Assembly (NCBI GenBank): GCA_942490535.1
Contig: CALNXQ010000008.1
Span: 186,001 to 250,000 of the forward strand
Length of the DNA stretch: 64,000 nt
Reading direction: 5' to 3'
DNA from: JAEINY01 sp942490535
GTDB lineage: Bacteria; Bacteroidota; Bacteroidia; Bacteroidales; Marinilabiliaceae
The translations under genes were made by a program, and so were the position numbers. How positions within the stretch are numbered: position 1 is the stretch's first letter; every line of letters starts with the position of its first letter. Of the stretch, positions 18,697-29,600 are shown one piece after another. Below the pieces are notes generated by a model. That model saw only the letters and a list, made by a program, of their open reading frames with translations, was not told the DNA's origin and did no database searches.

Positions 18697-20421
18697 ATGA
18701 TAACGCAAGCTATAAAACTATCAGAAAACACGACTAATGCAGTCAATAAAGCAGTGACATTTGGCATCTGTGCGGCCTGTGACCCCCGTGTGGAAACCGA
18801 AGCACGTGAACGGACGCAAAACATCATTGAACTCATTGCCGATGCACTGACGCAACGGGTTAAACTCCCCACCGGTGAACCGGTGAAAGTAGTATACTCA
18901 TCCATATTAATAGATGGTGAGCAACAAGCCGACCTGGTTGCACGTCAATTTAAAGAAGCCGGTGTAGATGCCATTATCTGTACTCCGGATACCTGGGCCT
19001 TTCCGCAATTAAGTTTAATGAGTGTCATGGCCCACTTTCCCAAAGACACCCCCCTGAATATTACTTGCGGCAACAGTGCGCCCAAGCCAGGTGTTGTGTT
19101 TGCCCATGCCGTGAATGGAGCCTTTGCACAGGCCGGCCGTCTATCACATCTGAACGTAGGCAGCTGGGAAGATACCGGTATGTTTCCCAAAATTTCAGAA
19201 GGGACCATAGAAGCCTTGAGTGACTGGTGCTATGCAGCCATGACATTTGTAGGCTTAAAAGGACGGCGCATCCTGTGTTTTGGCCATGATTCCATGGGTA
19301 TGGAAACAGCGCTGACCCATGTAAATGCAACCCGTTCAGCCTTTGGGCTGGAAGTATCCCGTTTGGACATGAAGCTTTTGGCCGACATGCTGAACAAGGG
19401 GGCCTATGATCACGATGAACTCAAACGGCTACGCGCTTGGGTCATGGCGCATTTAGGCGATCGGGTAGATCTCTCACAACCCAACGGATCAGAAAAACTG
19501 GATCAATCCCTGGCCATGTACCTGATTATGCGTGACCTGATGGAAGAACACAATGCCGTTGCCGGTGCCTTTATGAACCAATTGGAGTGGGCCAGTGATA
19601 ACCGTGGTTTACCATTGCCCATTTGCGATTTAGCAGAGTCGCTATTTAATTCCACATTTGATCATAACGGTCCCAAAGCAGCGATTCCCTTTGGTACCGA
19701 AGCCGATATGCAAGGCGTATTAACCATGCTGTTTTCCAACTGGATGACAGGCGGTAATCCACCCTTGTTTATGGATTTCCGTAAAGTATGGGAACCAGCA
19801 GAGTTGACGGCCAAAGCCGATGAATTAGGTGTCGCTTTTGATGATACTGAACTATGGGTCCAAAAAGGAATTGTGGATGGTGACAACTCCGGTTCCGCAA
19901 GTTTAAACTGGGCTGCTCTGCCTGGTTCGTCCATGGAAGAAATCATGAAAAAGGTCGCCATGCCAGGTGCTGAACTATATTATTTTCCAGGTGGTGGAAA
20001 CAGTGTTTCTTTTGTCTCACCAGGCGGCATTAATGGCATTGCAGCCCGCCTGGCCTACAGTGAACTTACCGGTATGTTCAGCCTCATTTGGGATGAAGCC
20101 ACCACTGTGGATTTACCCAAGCCATTGGCCGACTTCGTAGCCAACAGCTCCAATGTAACCTGGCCTCATACCTGGGTCGTTCCTAAATACGCCACGATGG
20201 GCGAATACAAACAATATGCACCGGCCAATCATTTCCATATGATTTGGGGATTGAAGCCCTCCACCCTTCAATATTGGATGGACCTGACGAATGTTCTATC
20301 AGTAGCGCCCTGGCAGGCTCGTCCTGATTTTATTGAAGGCACTGACCGGCCAATGCCCTTGCTCCATTTGATCAATGGCGGTGAGAATATAACAAAACGG
20401 GTGCGGGTGAAGGGTTTTTAA
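18697..20421 (+). CDS. fucI: L-fucose isomerase family protein
   Basis: 574 residues, near the 591 of E. coli FucI. It interconverts L-fucose and L-fuculose (some relatives also use D-arabinose) with manganese. Metal ligands found by alignment from memory: Glu in PFGTEADMQG, Asp in LFMDFRKVW and His in YAPANHFHM. Other shared blocks are LFNSTFDHNGP and NVTWPHTWVVPK. Identity to E. coli FucI looks moderate, so a related aldose isomerase is possible, but the FucK-like and FucP-like neighbours support fucose. Begins 97 bases after the aldolase. Confidence 0.85.
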   Translation: MITQAIKLSENTTNAVNKAVTFGICAACDPRVETEARERTQNIIELIADALTQRVKLPTGEPVKVVYSSILIDGEQQADLVARQFKEAGVDAIICTPDTWAFPQLSLMSVMAHFPKDTPLNITCGNSAPKPGVVFAHAVNGAFAQAGRLSHLNVGSWEDTGMFPKISEGTIEALSDWCYAAMTFVGLKGRRILCFGHDSMGMETALTHVNATRSAFGLEVSRLDMKLLADMLNKGAYDHDELKRLRAWVMAHLGDRVDLSQPNGSEKLDQSLAMYLIMRDLMEEHNAVAGAFMNQLEWASDNRGLPLPICDLAESLFNSTFDHNGPKAAIPFGTEADMQGVLTMLFSNWMTGGNPPLFMDFRKVWEPAELTAKADELGVAFDDTELWVQKGIVDGDNSGSASLNWAALPGSSMEEIMKKVAMPGAELYYFPGGGNSVSFVSPGGINGIAARLAYSELTGMFSLIWDEATTVDLPKPLADFVANSSNVTWPHTWVVPKYATMGEYKQYAPANHFHMIWGLKPSTLQYWMDLTNVLSVAPWQARPDFIEGTDRPMPLLHLINGGENITKRVRVKGF

Positions 20422-20538
20422 TGTAACAGCTTTATTCCGTTCAAAAAACTTTTGGTTTAATGTTAATTTGGACTCTTGGGTGGGGAATTACACATCCTGA
20501 AAATGTGTAATTCACCCCCATTTCCTTTCCGATTCAAA

Positions 20539-22032
20539 ATGATGATAAAAAAAGATATCGCCATTGTTTTCGATTGCGGTGCCACCAATGTCCGTGTCAT
20601 TGCCATGGACACTAAAGGGCAAATCGTAGCCTCCCAAACAATGCCTAACGAAACAGATGCTGATCCCCACTTATCCGGGGGGCGCATTTGGGATGTGCAA
20701 AAAATCTGGGAGAAACTCTGTAAGGCTGCACAAGCAGTAACAGCAGCCATTGACACTAGTCGAATTGCGGGTGTTACCGTCACAACATTTGGGGTTGATG
20801 GGACCTTCACTGATGAAACGGGGCAACTGCTCTATCCGGTCATTTCATGGCAGTGTCCCCGCACGCAATCCATCCTTGAAGATATATCCAAATACATTTC
20901 GGTAGAACAACTGTACCAAATCAGTGGTGTGTATCCTTATGCCTTTAACACCATCAATAAAATGATCTGGTTCAAGGAAAATCGACCGGATGTTGTGGAT
21001 CAAGCCAGTCACTTCTTGTTCATCCCATCCTTGTTCCTTCATAAACTAACCGGTATCCTGCGTAATGATACGACGATGATGGGTACGTCCATGATGGCCA
21101 ATTTAAAGGAACGCTCTTTATCAGAAGAAATTATCGCCTCCCTGGATCTTGACAAATCCCTGTTTGGTTCGTTAGCAGAACCGGGAGAGCAAGCTGGCAC
21201 CATTCATTCACAGGCGGCCGACCAAACGGGCATACCACTTGGTACTCCAGCCTTCTTTGCCGGTCACGATACGCAATTTGCCATTTACGGCTCTGGTGCC
21301 GATGTGAACGAACCGATACTGAGTTCCGGTACGTGGGAAATACTAATGAGCCGCACAACCTCCTTTCATGCGACGGAGAAAGAGCTCCATGAAAAACTGA
21401 CCACCGAAGCCGATGCCATTGCCGGGACCTTTAACATTGGTCAGAATTGGTTGGGATCAGGCATTTTGGAATGGTTCTCACGAATGGCTTATGCTGAATT
21501 GGACGGGGATGAACTGTATGCTGCGATGATTTCCGAGGCCGAACAGGTTCGTCCGGGATCCCATGAACTTCAAATCGATCCGGTGTTTTTCAAAGATGCC
21601 AATCAGATCCATGCCGGCTCCATCAGCGGTTTAACCATCCATACTTCCCGATCGCAGTTGTACAGGGCCTTTCTTGAGAGTCTGGCGTTCCGTTTAAGGC
21701 AAGCATTGGAGGCCCTTCAAAGAGCAGGCAATTTTAACGCTGACCGAATTATTTGCGTGGGTGGAGGATCAAAAAATAAACTATGGAACCAGATCAGAGC
21801 GGATGTTTGCCAGGTCCCCATTCAACTCATTGACCAGAAAGAAACCACTGTTTTAGGGGCTGCCCTGTTTACCTTTACTGGTGCTGGCATTTATGATTCA
21901 CCGGAAGAGGCACGTCAGCAAATAGACTATCAACCAGAGAAAATAATGCCCTCCAAAAACACAAGTACCTATAATGATTTATACCATGCACATCTTAGAT
22001 TCATAAAGAATCTTTCAAATACCCGGGATTGA
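20539..22032 (+). CDS. fucK: L-fuculokinase
   Basis: 497 residues from the ATG at 20539 (MMIKKDIAIVFDCGATNVRV); the frame runs open to 20476, but the extra 21 residues do not match the family. FGGY-family sugar kinase: N-terminal phosphate loop DCGATNVR, VTTFGVDGTF, YPVISWQCPRT, LFIPSLFLHKLTG, GHDTQFAIYGSGA, LSSGTWEILMSRT and C-terminal ATP site VGGGSKNKLWNQI. These blocks closely match E. coli FucK. It phosphorylates L-fuculose at C1 with ATP in the cytoplasm. Confidence 0.92.
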   Translation: MMIKKDIAIVFDCGATNVRVIAMDTKGQIVASQTMPNETDADPHLSGGRIWDVQKIWEKLCKAAQAVTAAIDTSRIAGVTVTTFGVDGTFTDETGQLLYPVISWQCPRTQSILEDISKYISVEQLYQISGVYPYAFNTINKMIWFKENRPDVVDQASHFLFIPSLFLHKLTGILRNDTTMMGTSMMANLKERSLSEEIIASLDLDKSLFGSLAEPGEQAGTIHSQAADQTGIPLGTPAFFAGHDTQFAIYGSGADVNEPILSSGTWEILMSRTTSFHATEKELHEKLTTEADAIAGTFNIGQNWLGSGILEWFSRMAYAELDGDELYAAMISEAEQVRPGSHELQIDPVFFKDANQIHAGSISGLTIHTSRSQLYRAFLESLAFRLRQALEALQRAGNFNADRIICVGGGSKNKLWNQIRADVCQVPIQLIDQKETTVLGAALFTFTGAGIYDSPEEARQQIDYQPEKIMPSKNTSTYNDLYHAHLRFIKNLSNTRD

Positions 22033-22168
22033 ACAAAAAAATGTAGTTTTATCCTGAAAAATCCAAAAATCTAAAATGAGTGAAGAACAGCCAAAGTCAC
22101 TGGGGGATGCATTTCTACGCCATTCGACAGCTGGCGATGGACGGTTCTGAATTGAAAAAATCCTACAC

Positions 22169-23452
22169 ATGAAAAATGAATCACTTCAAGTGGTACCTAA
22201 ACAGTACCGCCTACCATTTATACTAATCACCTGCCTGTTTGCTCTTTGGGGCTTTGCCAATGACATTACCAACCCCATGGTGGCGGCCTTTAAAACAGTC
22301 ATGGAAATCAGCAATGCTAAAGCTTCCCTGGTGCAATTTGCATTTTATGGCGGGTATGCTACCATGGCCATCCCAGCAGCTCTATTTGCCCAAAAATACA
22401 GTTATAAGAAAGGTATTTTATTGGGTCTATCCCTATATGCTATTGGGGCGCTGCTCTTTTGGCCAGCAGCCCAATACCAGGCCTTTGGCTTCTTTTTAAT
22501 CTCACTGTACATCCTTACTTTTGGATTGGCCTTTTTAGAAACAACCGCCAATCCCTTTATCTTATCATTGGGAAATGCTAAAACAGCTACCCGTCGATTA
22601 AACCTGGCACAGGCTTTTAATCCCATGGGCTCATTATTGGGTATGTTCATCGCAGCCAAACTGGTGTTAGCCAATCTTCAATCGGATAAGGCCATCTTTG
22701 GGACACTTGACGAAGTCACCAAAGCGACTTATCGGACCCATGATCTAATGATCATTCGCAATCCCTATGTGGCATTAGGCTTGGTGGTCATCATCATTTT
22801 GGTAGTAATCGCCATGGTAAAAATGCCAAACACAGGAAAAACCAACCACATTCATCCGCTGCAATCCTTTCGCCGGTTAATAAGAAACAAAATATATCGT
22901 GAAGGAGTATTGGCTCAGGTGTTTTATGTGGCGGCGCAAATCATGTGCTGGACATTTATTATTCAATATGCCGAAAATATAGGTATCGCAAAGGAAACTG
23001 CGCAGATGTATAACATCGTTGCGATGAGTATTTTTCTGTGCAGTCGCTTCATCAGTACTTTATTAATGAAATACATCAATGCGCGTCAATTACTGTTCCT
23101 GTTCGCCATTGGCGGAATGTTAACAACATCCGGTGCTATTCTTATAGAAGGCATGATTGGTCTCTATTTGTTAATCGCTACATCAGCCTTCATGTCATTG
23201 ATGTTTCCAACAATTTATGGCATTGCGCTTGAAAGTATTGGAGAGGATGCCACTTTGGGAGCAGCTGGTTTAGTGATGGCGATTGTGGGCGGCGCGCTAA
23301 TGCCTCCTTTGCAGGGTGCCATTATCGATATGGAAAGAATTGGATTTCTACCTGCTGTTAACGTTTCTTTTATTCTTCCATTCAGCTGCTTTGTTCTAAT
23401 AGCGATATATGGCTATCGATCCTATAAAATACACAAAATAGAAGCTTTTTAA
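22169..23452 (+). CDS. fucP: L-fucose:H+ symporter
   Basis: 427 residues, twelve hydrophobic helices of the major facilitator superfamily. The FucP features are clear: FALWGFANDITNPMV (Asp in helix 1, the E. coli Asp46 position) and FGLAFLETTANPFILSLG (Glu in helix 4, the Glu135 position), both implicated in proton coupling and sugar binding. It brings fucose across the inner membrane and ends the operon, 16-20 bases before a strong terminator. Confidence 0.93.
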   Translation: MKNESLQVVPKQYRLPFILITCLFALWGFANDITNPMVAAFKTVMEISNAKASLVQFAFYGGYATMAIPAALFAQKYSYKKGILLGLSLYAIGALLFWPAAQYQAFGFFLISLYILTFGLAFLETTANPFILSLGNAKTATRRLNLAQAFNPMGSLLGMFIAAKLVLANLQSDKAIFGTLDEVTKATYRTHDLMIIRNPYVALGLVVIIILVVIAMVKMPNTGKTNHIHPLQSFRRLIRNKIYREGVLAQVFYVAAQIMCWTFIIQYAENIGIAKETAQMYNIVAMSIFLCSRFISTLLMKYINARQLLFLFAIGGMLTTSGAILIEGMIGLYLLIATSAFMSLMFPTIYGIALESIGEDATLGAAGLVMAIVGGALMPPLQGAIIDMERIGFLPAVNVSFILPFSCFVLIAIYGYRSYKIHKIEAF

Positions 23453-23470
23453 TAAAACTGACAACTTCAT

Positions 23471-23507
23471 TGGGATGGTAAATTAAAAGATCATCCCATT
23501 TTTTTTT
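23471..23507 (+). terminator. Intrinsic terminator of the fuc operon
   Basis: 7-bp stem TGGGATG / CATCCCA (23471-23477 with 23492-23498), 14-base loop, followed by a nine-T run: a textbook rho-independent terminator. Confidence 0.85.
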
Positions 23508-23534
23508 ATCACTAACAAGCAAACTGGTAGGCTT

Positions 23535-24533
23535 CTAAAAATAGCGGATGGAGCGAATACCACCCTCTTCATCATTCTTCACCTTCTTCTTCAGAAATTG
23601 ACGATCCTTATTGCGACGAAGAAAATGATCACTGTCAATGGTCAGGGTGATTTCATGTGCACCCTGAAAATGTGTGGGCACATTGCCGATGGGCATATCA
23701 TATGAATAACATACACCCCAATCCTTGGTTAACTGAAAATTCGCCAAAACAGCTACGGATTGATCCATGCGCCATGAGGCTCCAATCCAAAACAACTCCT
23801 TGTACATCACCTGTGCATTCAAATCCAGTAAATGATCACCTTGGGAACGGAATCGCCACAAAAAGGATGGCTTCAGGTAAAAATCTTTCCCCATACCAAC
23901 ACCATACCCCCCTGATACGTAATAATGACGCTCCAACTGAGAAATGACTTGTTGATCTACTTCACTTTTTAGCGCTGTAGTTAAAATATAAGGTACCGAT
24001 AAGCCAATATAGAAATTAGGTGAATAGATAAATGTACCGACTCCAAAATTAGGCGTAAAAGGATTTTGGATCCCTCCGGTTAAACTGGGATCACCTTCAT
24101 CCACCACATCAATATCAGAAGTTTTGAAACTATGATTATAAAGAGAGACGCTTAATCCGGCCGATAAAAATGTTTGATGATTCAAACGAACGAGATAGGA
24201 ATAATAAGCACTGAAATGATTGGTTTGCAAAGGACCTGCCTGATCAACCATTACCAATGCCCCTAATGAAGCCTTGGATTTGTTCAGAGGTGAATGTACA
24301 CTCGCCATGTAAGTGACAGGAGCTCCTTCAATTCCCATCCATTGTTGCCGTGCCAGCACATTAACACTAAATGCATTACGAACCCCTGTATAAGCCGGAT
24401 TCAATCGCAATTGACTGTTCATGTATTGGGTCGATAAAGGATCAGACTGGCCGTAGACTCCCGGTCCAATGAAACCCATTATGGAATAAGCAGTAACAAC
24501 TACCAGGATGATATGAGCTAACTTCCATTTCAT
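23535..24533 (-). CDS. PorP/SprF-family T9SS membrane protein
   Basis: 332 residues with an N-terminal signal region (GFIGPGVYGQ cleavage zone about 29). The family start is clear: DPLSTQYMNSQLRLNPAYTG, then RQQWMGIEGAPVTYMASVHSP, followed by amphipathic beta strands of an outer-membrane barrel. PorP/SprF proteins are linked to secretion and anchoring of type-B T9SS cargo; SprF is needed for SprB in Flavobacterium. It is the last gene of the four-gene surface operon, 8 bases after the 316-residue cargo gene, which is its likely partner. Confidence 0.9.
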   Translation of the reverse strand: MKWKLAHIILVVVTAYSIMGFIGPGVYGQSDPLSTQYMNSQLRLNPAYTGVRNAFSVNVLARQQWMGIEGAPVTYMASVHSPLNKSKASLGALVMVDQAGPLQTNHFSAYYSYLVRLNHQTFLSAGLSVSLYNHSFKTSDIDVVDEGDPSLTGGIQNPFTPNFGVGTFIYSPNFYIGLSVPYILTTALKSEVDQQVISQLERHYYVSGGYGVGMGKDFYLKPSFLWRFRSQGDHLLDLNAQVMYKELFWIGASWRMDQSVAVLANFQLTKDWGVCYSYDMPIGNVPTHFQGAHEITLTIDSDHFLRRNKDRQFLKKKVKNDEEGGIRSIRYF

Positions 24534-24541
24534 CCTTATAA

Positions 24542-25492
24542 TTATTTGGCAATGTATAAATACCCTGACAATTGCGTTGCTACGCCAGGTATAGTAAATA
24601 AATAGTAATAAGTACCCGGTGGAACCAATTGGCCTTTTAATCGGCCAGTATTAGCAATTCCATCCCAATTGTTGGGGTAATCGTTGTGCTCATAAATCGT
24701 TTTACCCCATCGATCCATTATTTGGACGGTAATTGAGGTATAATTGGTAAAATCCGGTATTCTAAAGGTATCATTTAATCCATCTCCATTGGGCGACATG
24801 GCATTGGGAATGTAAAAATCGATATCACCTTCATGCACCACTTGAAAGATTACTTTTGCTTCCACACAATCCATATCGGCGTCACACAAGCGATATACCA
24901 ATGAATCTTTCCCAATATATTTTCGGTTGAAATCGGGAATGAGCTCATTACCTTCAGTTAATTCACAATAACCGTTTTTGACATTCTCAACAATTTCTAC
25001 CTCAATAGGTGTATCTCCCTGTATCAAATCATTTTCCAATATAGCAATGGAAAATTCTGATTCATGCACAAAACGGATCGTATCATTAGTAGCCTCCGGC
25101 TTAAAATCCACATCAAACACATTGATATATACCTTGGCTTCAGAACAGGAACCATCGCTATTGCACACTTTGTAAGTTAAAATATCATCTCCAAAATAAG
25201 ATATATCTGGCGTATATTCCAACGAGTAATCATCATTCACCTGCACTTGACCATGATCTGGCACATCCACAATAGTTAAGCTTTCAATGCCTGCACTCAG
25301 CCCAAAGTCATTATTAATAACCGGAATGTTGATTGAACCATTCTCGTAACAATGCGCCACATCATCATTGGCATAGACAATATCCGCTAAATGAGAACCC
25401 CATTTCGCTGACACACGTCCGCGTGGCATACCACATAACTCCATAAGCCCTGCTATCAATAACGCGAATATACATGTGAAGTAAGCTCTCAT
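24542..25492 (-). CDS. Secreted protein with type-B T9SS (gliding-type) sorting domain
   Basis: 316 residues: signal peptide (about 1-24), two cadherin-like/Ig-like modules (SIVINNDFG-type NIPVINNDFGLSAG with YSLEYTPDISYFGDDILTYKV, then AILENDLIQGD with DSLVYRLCD), and the C-terminal gliding-motility-associated domain from about residue 228 (NAMSPNGDGLNDTFRIP, VQIMDRWGKTIYEH, GTYYYLFTI). The domain directs export through the type IX system and surface attachment. Function beyond surface display unknown. 99 bases separate it from the upstream PorP/SprF gene. Confidence 0.88.
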   Translation of the reverse strand: MRAYFTCIFALLIAGLMELCGMPRGRVSAKWGSHLADIVYANDDVAHCYENGSINIPVINNDFGLSAGIESLTIVDVPDHGQVQVNDDYSLEYTPDISYFGDDILTYKVCNSDGSCSEAKVYINVFDVDFKPEATNDTIRFVHESEFSIAILENDLIQGDTPIEVEIVENVKNGYCELTEGNELIPDFNRKYIGKDSLVYRLCDADMDCVEAKVIFQVVHEGDIDFYIPNAMSPNGDGLNDTFRIPDFTNYTSITVQIMDRWGKTIYEHNDYPNNWDGIANTGRLKGQLVPPGTYYYLFTIPGVATQLSGYLYIAK

Positions 25493-25591
25493 TTAATCAA
25501 AACCATTAAATACCGCGCTAAACTAACAATCACCAATGGCATATTCAAATAAGAGTCAAAAAAACATCATATTTTATTAACTGATGAATAT

Positions 25592-26623
25592 TTATTTGGC
25601 TTCATCTTCGAACAGTTTTTTAACTGTTTTAGAAGCATATTTACGTTTATTTCGTCGTATCTCAGAGCATGGAATCGAACCTGTACTTCGCTTTTTACAA
25701 AATCGATAGCCAACTACTAACTTGTAGTAATTTCCATAATCACTTCTGGCACCTGTTAAGCCCAGTTGATATTCTAGCCCCACATTAAATTGATGATAAT
25801 AAACACCGGCAGTAGCAATCAGACCAGTACTCTTACCAAACTTTTCATCCATATCCCGCCGATAGGCCAATACACTCCAAAATGACAGATTACGATCCGG
25901 TGTAGGCATCAAACTCTTGACCGATAAATCAAGTCGACTATTCACATCCATATTCCGCCGATACATGATCAAAGGTTCAAAAAAGACATCCCGATGATTG
26001 AGCTTATAAGTACCTCCCAAGTGGAAATGAAGATCCATGGTTAAATCCGGTTCATTATCTTCGGTATACATAGGATTGGTTTGGGGTAACAGATTGGTCA
26101 CCGAGAACCCGGCATGATAGTGATTATATTTTAATATAGCCCCCGCCGAAGCATTAAGTCCAAAACCTTTATCAATACCATTGGCAACTATAGGATCATT
26201 CATGGCTTCATCACTCAGATTAGAGAAATCAACCGAACTCTGTTCCCCCATAAAGGCCAATCCAAATGTTAGCGTAGCCGTATTGCGGCGTTTTTTCACA
26301 AGCAGTATTTCATATGACAAGGCAGCTTGAAGGCCCATCTCTCCAAAATTACCATTATGGTCATTATAACCATAAACACCAACCCCCAGATTTTCAGTGG
26401 CTGGACCTTGAAAACTCATAATCTGTGTTGTTGGTGCCTGATCGACACCATACCATTGTTGCTGATAAAATCCATTTACCGTATAACATCCCTTATAAAA
26501 CCCTGCAGCAGCAGGATTCATAAGATAGAGGTCATAGATGTATTGGTTGGTAATGTAATATTTTTGTGCGTAAACAGCCGACCAAACAAACAAGCAAGCT
26601 ACTATTAATACAACTTTTTTCAT
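25592..26623 (-). CDS. PorP/SprF-family T9SS membrane protein, paired with the giant cargo
   Basis: 343 residues, signal peptide to about residue 19 (CLFVWSAVYAQ). The family start YLMNPAAAGFYKGCYTVN and QQQWYGVDQAPTTQIMSFQGP are recognisable, followed by beta strands of an outer-membrane barrel; the C-terminus is basic (RRNKRKYASKTVKK). It starts 9 bases after the stop of the giant gene, so the two are co-transcribed and probably work as a cargo and helper pair. Sequence is diverged from the other PorP in this operon, which argues against a recent duplication. Confidence 0.9.
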   Translation of the reverse strand: MKKVVLIVACLFVWSAVYAQKYYITNQYIYDLYLMNPAAAGFYKGCYTVNGFYQQQWYGVDQAPTTQIMSFQGPATENLGVGVYGYNDHNGNFGEMGLQAALSYEILLVKKRRNTATLTFGLAFMGEQSSVDFSNLSDEAMNDPIVANGIDKGFGLNASAGAILKYNHYHAGFSVTNLLPQTNPMYTEDNEPDLTMDLHFHLGGTYKLNHRDVFFEPLIMYRRNMDVNSRLDLSVKSLMPTPDRNLSFWSVLAYRRDMDEKFGKSTGLIATAGVYYHQFNVGLEYQLGLTGARSDYGNYYKLVVGYRFCKKRSTGSIPCSEIRRNKRKYASKTVKKLFEDEAK

Positions 26624-26632
26624 GGCTTACTG

Positions 26633-29600
26633 TTATCGCTTTAATGTGATGTGACCCTTTAACACTTTATTGACTGGAATAATTTCAATGACATACCAAT
26701 AGGCATCTGAAGGAACCGGTTGATTCAGATAACGGCCATCCCATCCGGGATCTGTAGCCGGATATTCGATCAACAACTTCCCATAACGATCATAGATGCG
26801 AATCATTGAATTGGGAAACCTTTCTAATCCGTTAATATCCCATGTATCATTAATACCATCGTGATTTGGCGTTAAAATATCAGGAATATCTAAATCAACG
26901 ATGGCAAAAATAGAGGCATCTACCTGGGCCATACAACCATTAGCATCCAACACTTCAACAAGATAGTCGCCATTGGATAAGTCCTCAAAAACATTATCAT
27001 CTTGAGGAGTTTCGCCATTCAATGCATATTGATAAGGTTCTGTTCCTCCCTGGGAATGCACAATAATTTGACCATAAATCATGGTATCCAAGCTGGCAAT
27101 AACAGGTGATTCATTAATGGTAACCGCGACCGTATCTCGCATCCAATGACAACCATCAAACACATCTACCCAATACTCTCCAGCCTGGTCTACTTCATTC
27201 ACTTGAGCACCATCTACATCATTCCATTTGTAAGCCAAATAGCCGCCACCTGCATCTAATTGAACCGTTTCGGGGGCACAAGCTATTTCATCTTCTCCTA
27301 AATCATACGCTGGTTCAGGAAATGCCTTCACCAATTTGGAATCCCATCCCCAACACCCATTGCTATCCTGCACCTGTACCACATTAACAGTATCTGCAAA
27401 ATTCGCAGTAATAATCTGATCGGCTAAGCCATTGTGCCATTTATAAACTTCAAATCCGCCTCCAGCATCAATTTGAACCCTATCAACCGGACAAATGTAT
27501 TCGTCATCACCTAATTCCACTTTGGGAATAGGAAACCAATTCACAGAGACTTCAGTTGTAGCTGAACATCCATTCGCATCAAAAACCGTCAATTCGAATA
27601 TCCCCTTATCAACTTCAATTTTCTCAGTATCTTCACCTGTTGACCACATTAACCTGCTAAAACCAGGAGGTGCCGTCAAGACCGTCTTCACACCTGTACA
27701 CTTGGTATCCGGAGGATCTAATCTAACAACCGGTATATCATATGCCGTCACATTAACAGCGTCAGAATTCATACAGCCATCTTTGTTCCATACTGCTAAC
27801 TCATAAGTCCCGCTAATAGTTACCTCCAGCGCAGACGTATTAAGTGCTGGATTTCTATTCCACTGATACTGTTGAAAGGAACCATCTGACTCTAATTTAA
27901 GAGTGTCATTCATACACATGAATTGCTCTGGTCCCAAATCAAATTCCGGAATAGCCAATAAACTGACTTCAATTTCATCCTTACTCTGACATCCATTCAC
28001 GTCCGTTACACGAATTTGATAAATACCAGCTTCATTAACCTCGCAAGTTGAATTGGATGCCAATAATACATCACTTAACGCACCATTCTTTTTATACCAA
28101 TTATAAGATGAATAGGGATTAGGTGTAAGTGCCGGACAACTCAGCGTTAAAGTCTCATTGCTACAAATAGCAACATCATCCCCTATATTCACCGGATAGG
28201 ATGGAAATTGGTTAATCGTAATAATATCTGTGTTTTCACATCCCAGATCATCCTTGGCAATTACTGAGTAAGTACCGGTTTGTTGAATGACAAAACTATC
28301 AGCGATGGATAAAATGGCACCATCCACTGTATTCCGCCACTCATAAGCAGTTGGTGGCAATCCACTCGCTGCACTGAAACTTTCAAGTTTTAAAGTAGGC
28401 AAGTATCCCTCACAATATGAATTATCAATGGGCAGTTGAACGCTTGGCAAGGCTGTCACATTTACGTCAACAGAACCGGTACTAAAGCAGCCATTGGGAA
28501 GAGCTCCTTTCAAATAATACTCACCAGCCATAGATGTAACATAAGTAGGCGCACTAGAAAGAACTTTTCCTGAACTATTACTCCATTCATAGGATAAAAA
28601 GCGCTCCTGACAACCCACCGAGGCAGATTCCCCGGCACAGATCATTGGATCGGGACCAAAATGAATAGCCATTGTGTCTTTTCTTGCAACGGCAGTCATG
28701 GCACTATCCTCACAACCAGTACCAGAATATATTACTTTTAGTTTATAATCTCCTGCTGAAGGAAAATCCACTGGTAGATTTGCAGTATGTGCTTGTTCTA
28801 CTCCATATTCATCCACTTGGAACCATTGATAATTATCTACATCAATCCCTAATGTTAAAGGAGACTCCAACGCAAAACTTGTTTCATCAGCACAATATTG
28901 AAAGCCAGGATTCAATGGTATCGGATTCAATACATATTCTTCAATGGTTGCTTCCGCAGTAGCCCAACAACCACCTTTATCGAACGCTTTCAAACTGTAA
29001 ATTCCGGCACCACCATTTGCTACTTCGATTAATTGATTCTCATTCGTACCGGTAAATTTTTTATCTCCAAAAGTCCACTCGAACTTATCAAAAGGTCTGG
29101 ATGCCTCGGCCTCATTAAAACTAATAACTGGCAATTGAAAAGATTGATCCGGACCAGGACAGACTTTATTTAGCGGGCCTAAAGTCACACTGGGAGCATC
29201 GATCTTTTTCACATCAATGGAACCATTAGCGGTACAACCATTCGACCATTTGGCTATCAAGTGGTACATATCATCCATACTAACTACAACTTGCGGATCT
29301 GTACTTGACCACGATACATCGTCATCTCTTGTCCAAAGGAAATCCACAAACCGGTGGTCTCCTTTTAATTCAATCACATCCCCTTCACACAAATCACCGG
29401 AAGGGTTGAGCTGTAGATTGGGTGCTTCCATCACTGTCAGATTCATAAAATCAGAAACATCCCGACAACCATTTTTATCCGTTGCTTCAACAATATATTG
29501 TCCCTGATGATCAGCTACTGTGGCCGCATTTATCACCAATTTATTATTTCCAAAATTTGAATCAATGGTTTGCAATGGCTTACCATCCTGCTTTATGGAC

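Noticed and set aside
22076..22150. 24-codon frame between fucK and fucP (MSEEQPKSLGDAF...)
   Set aside because: Too short to judge; could be a leader peptide or remnant, but no supporting evidence.
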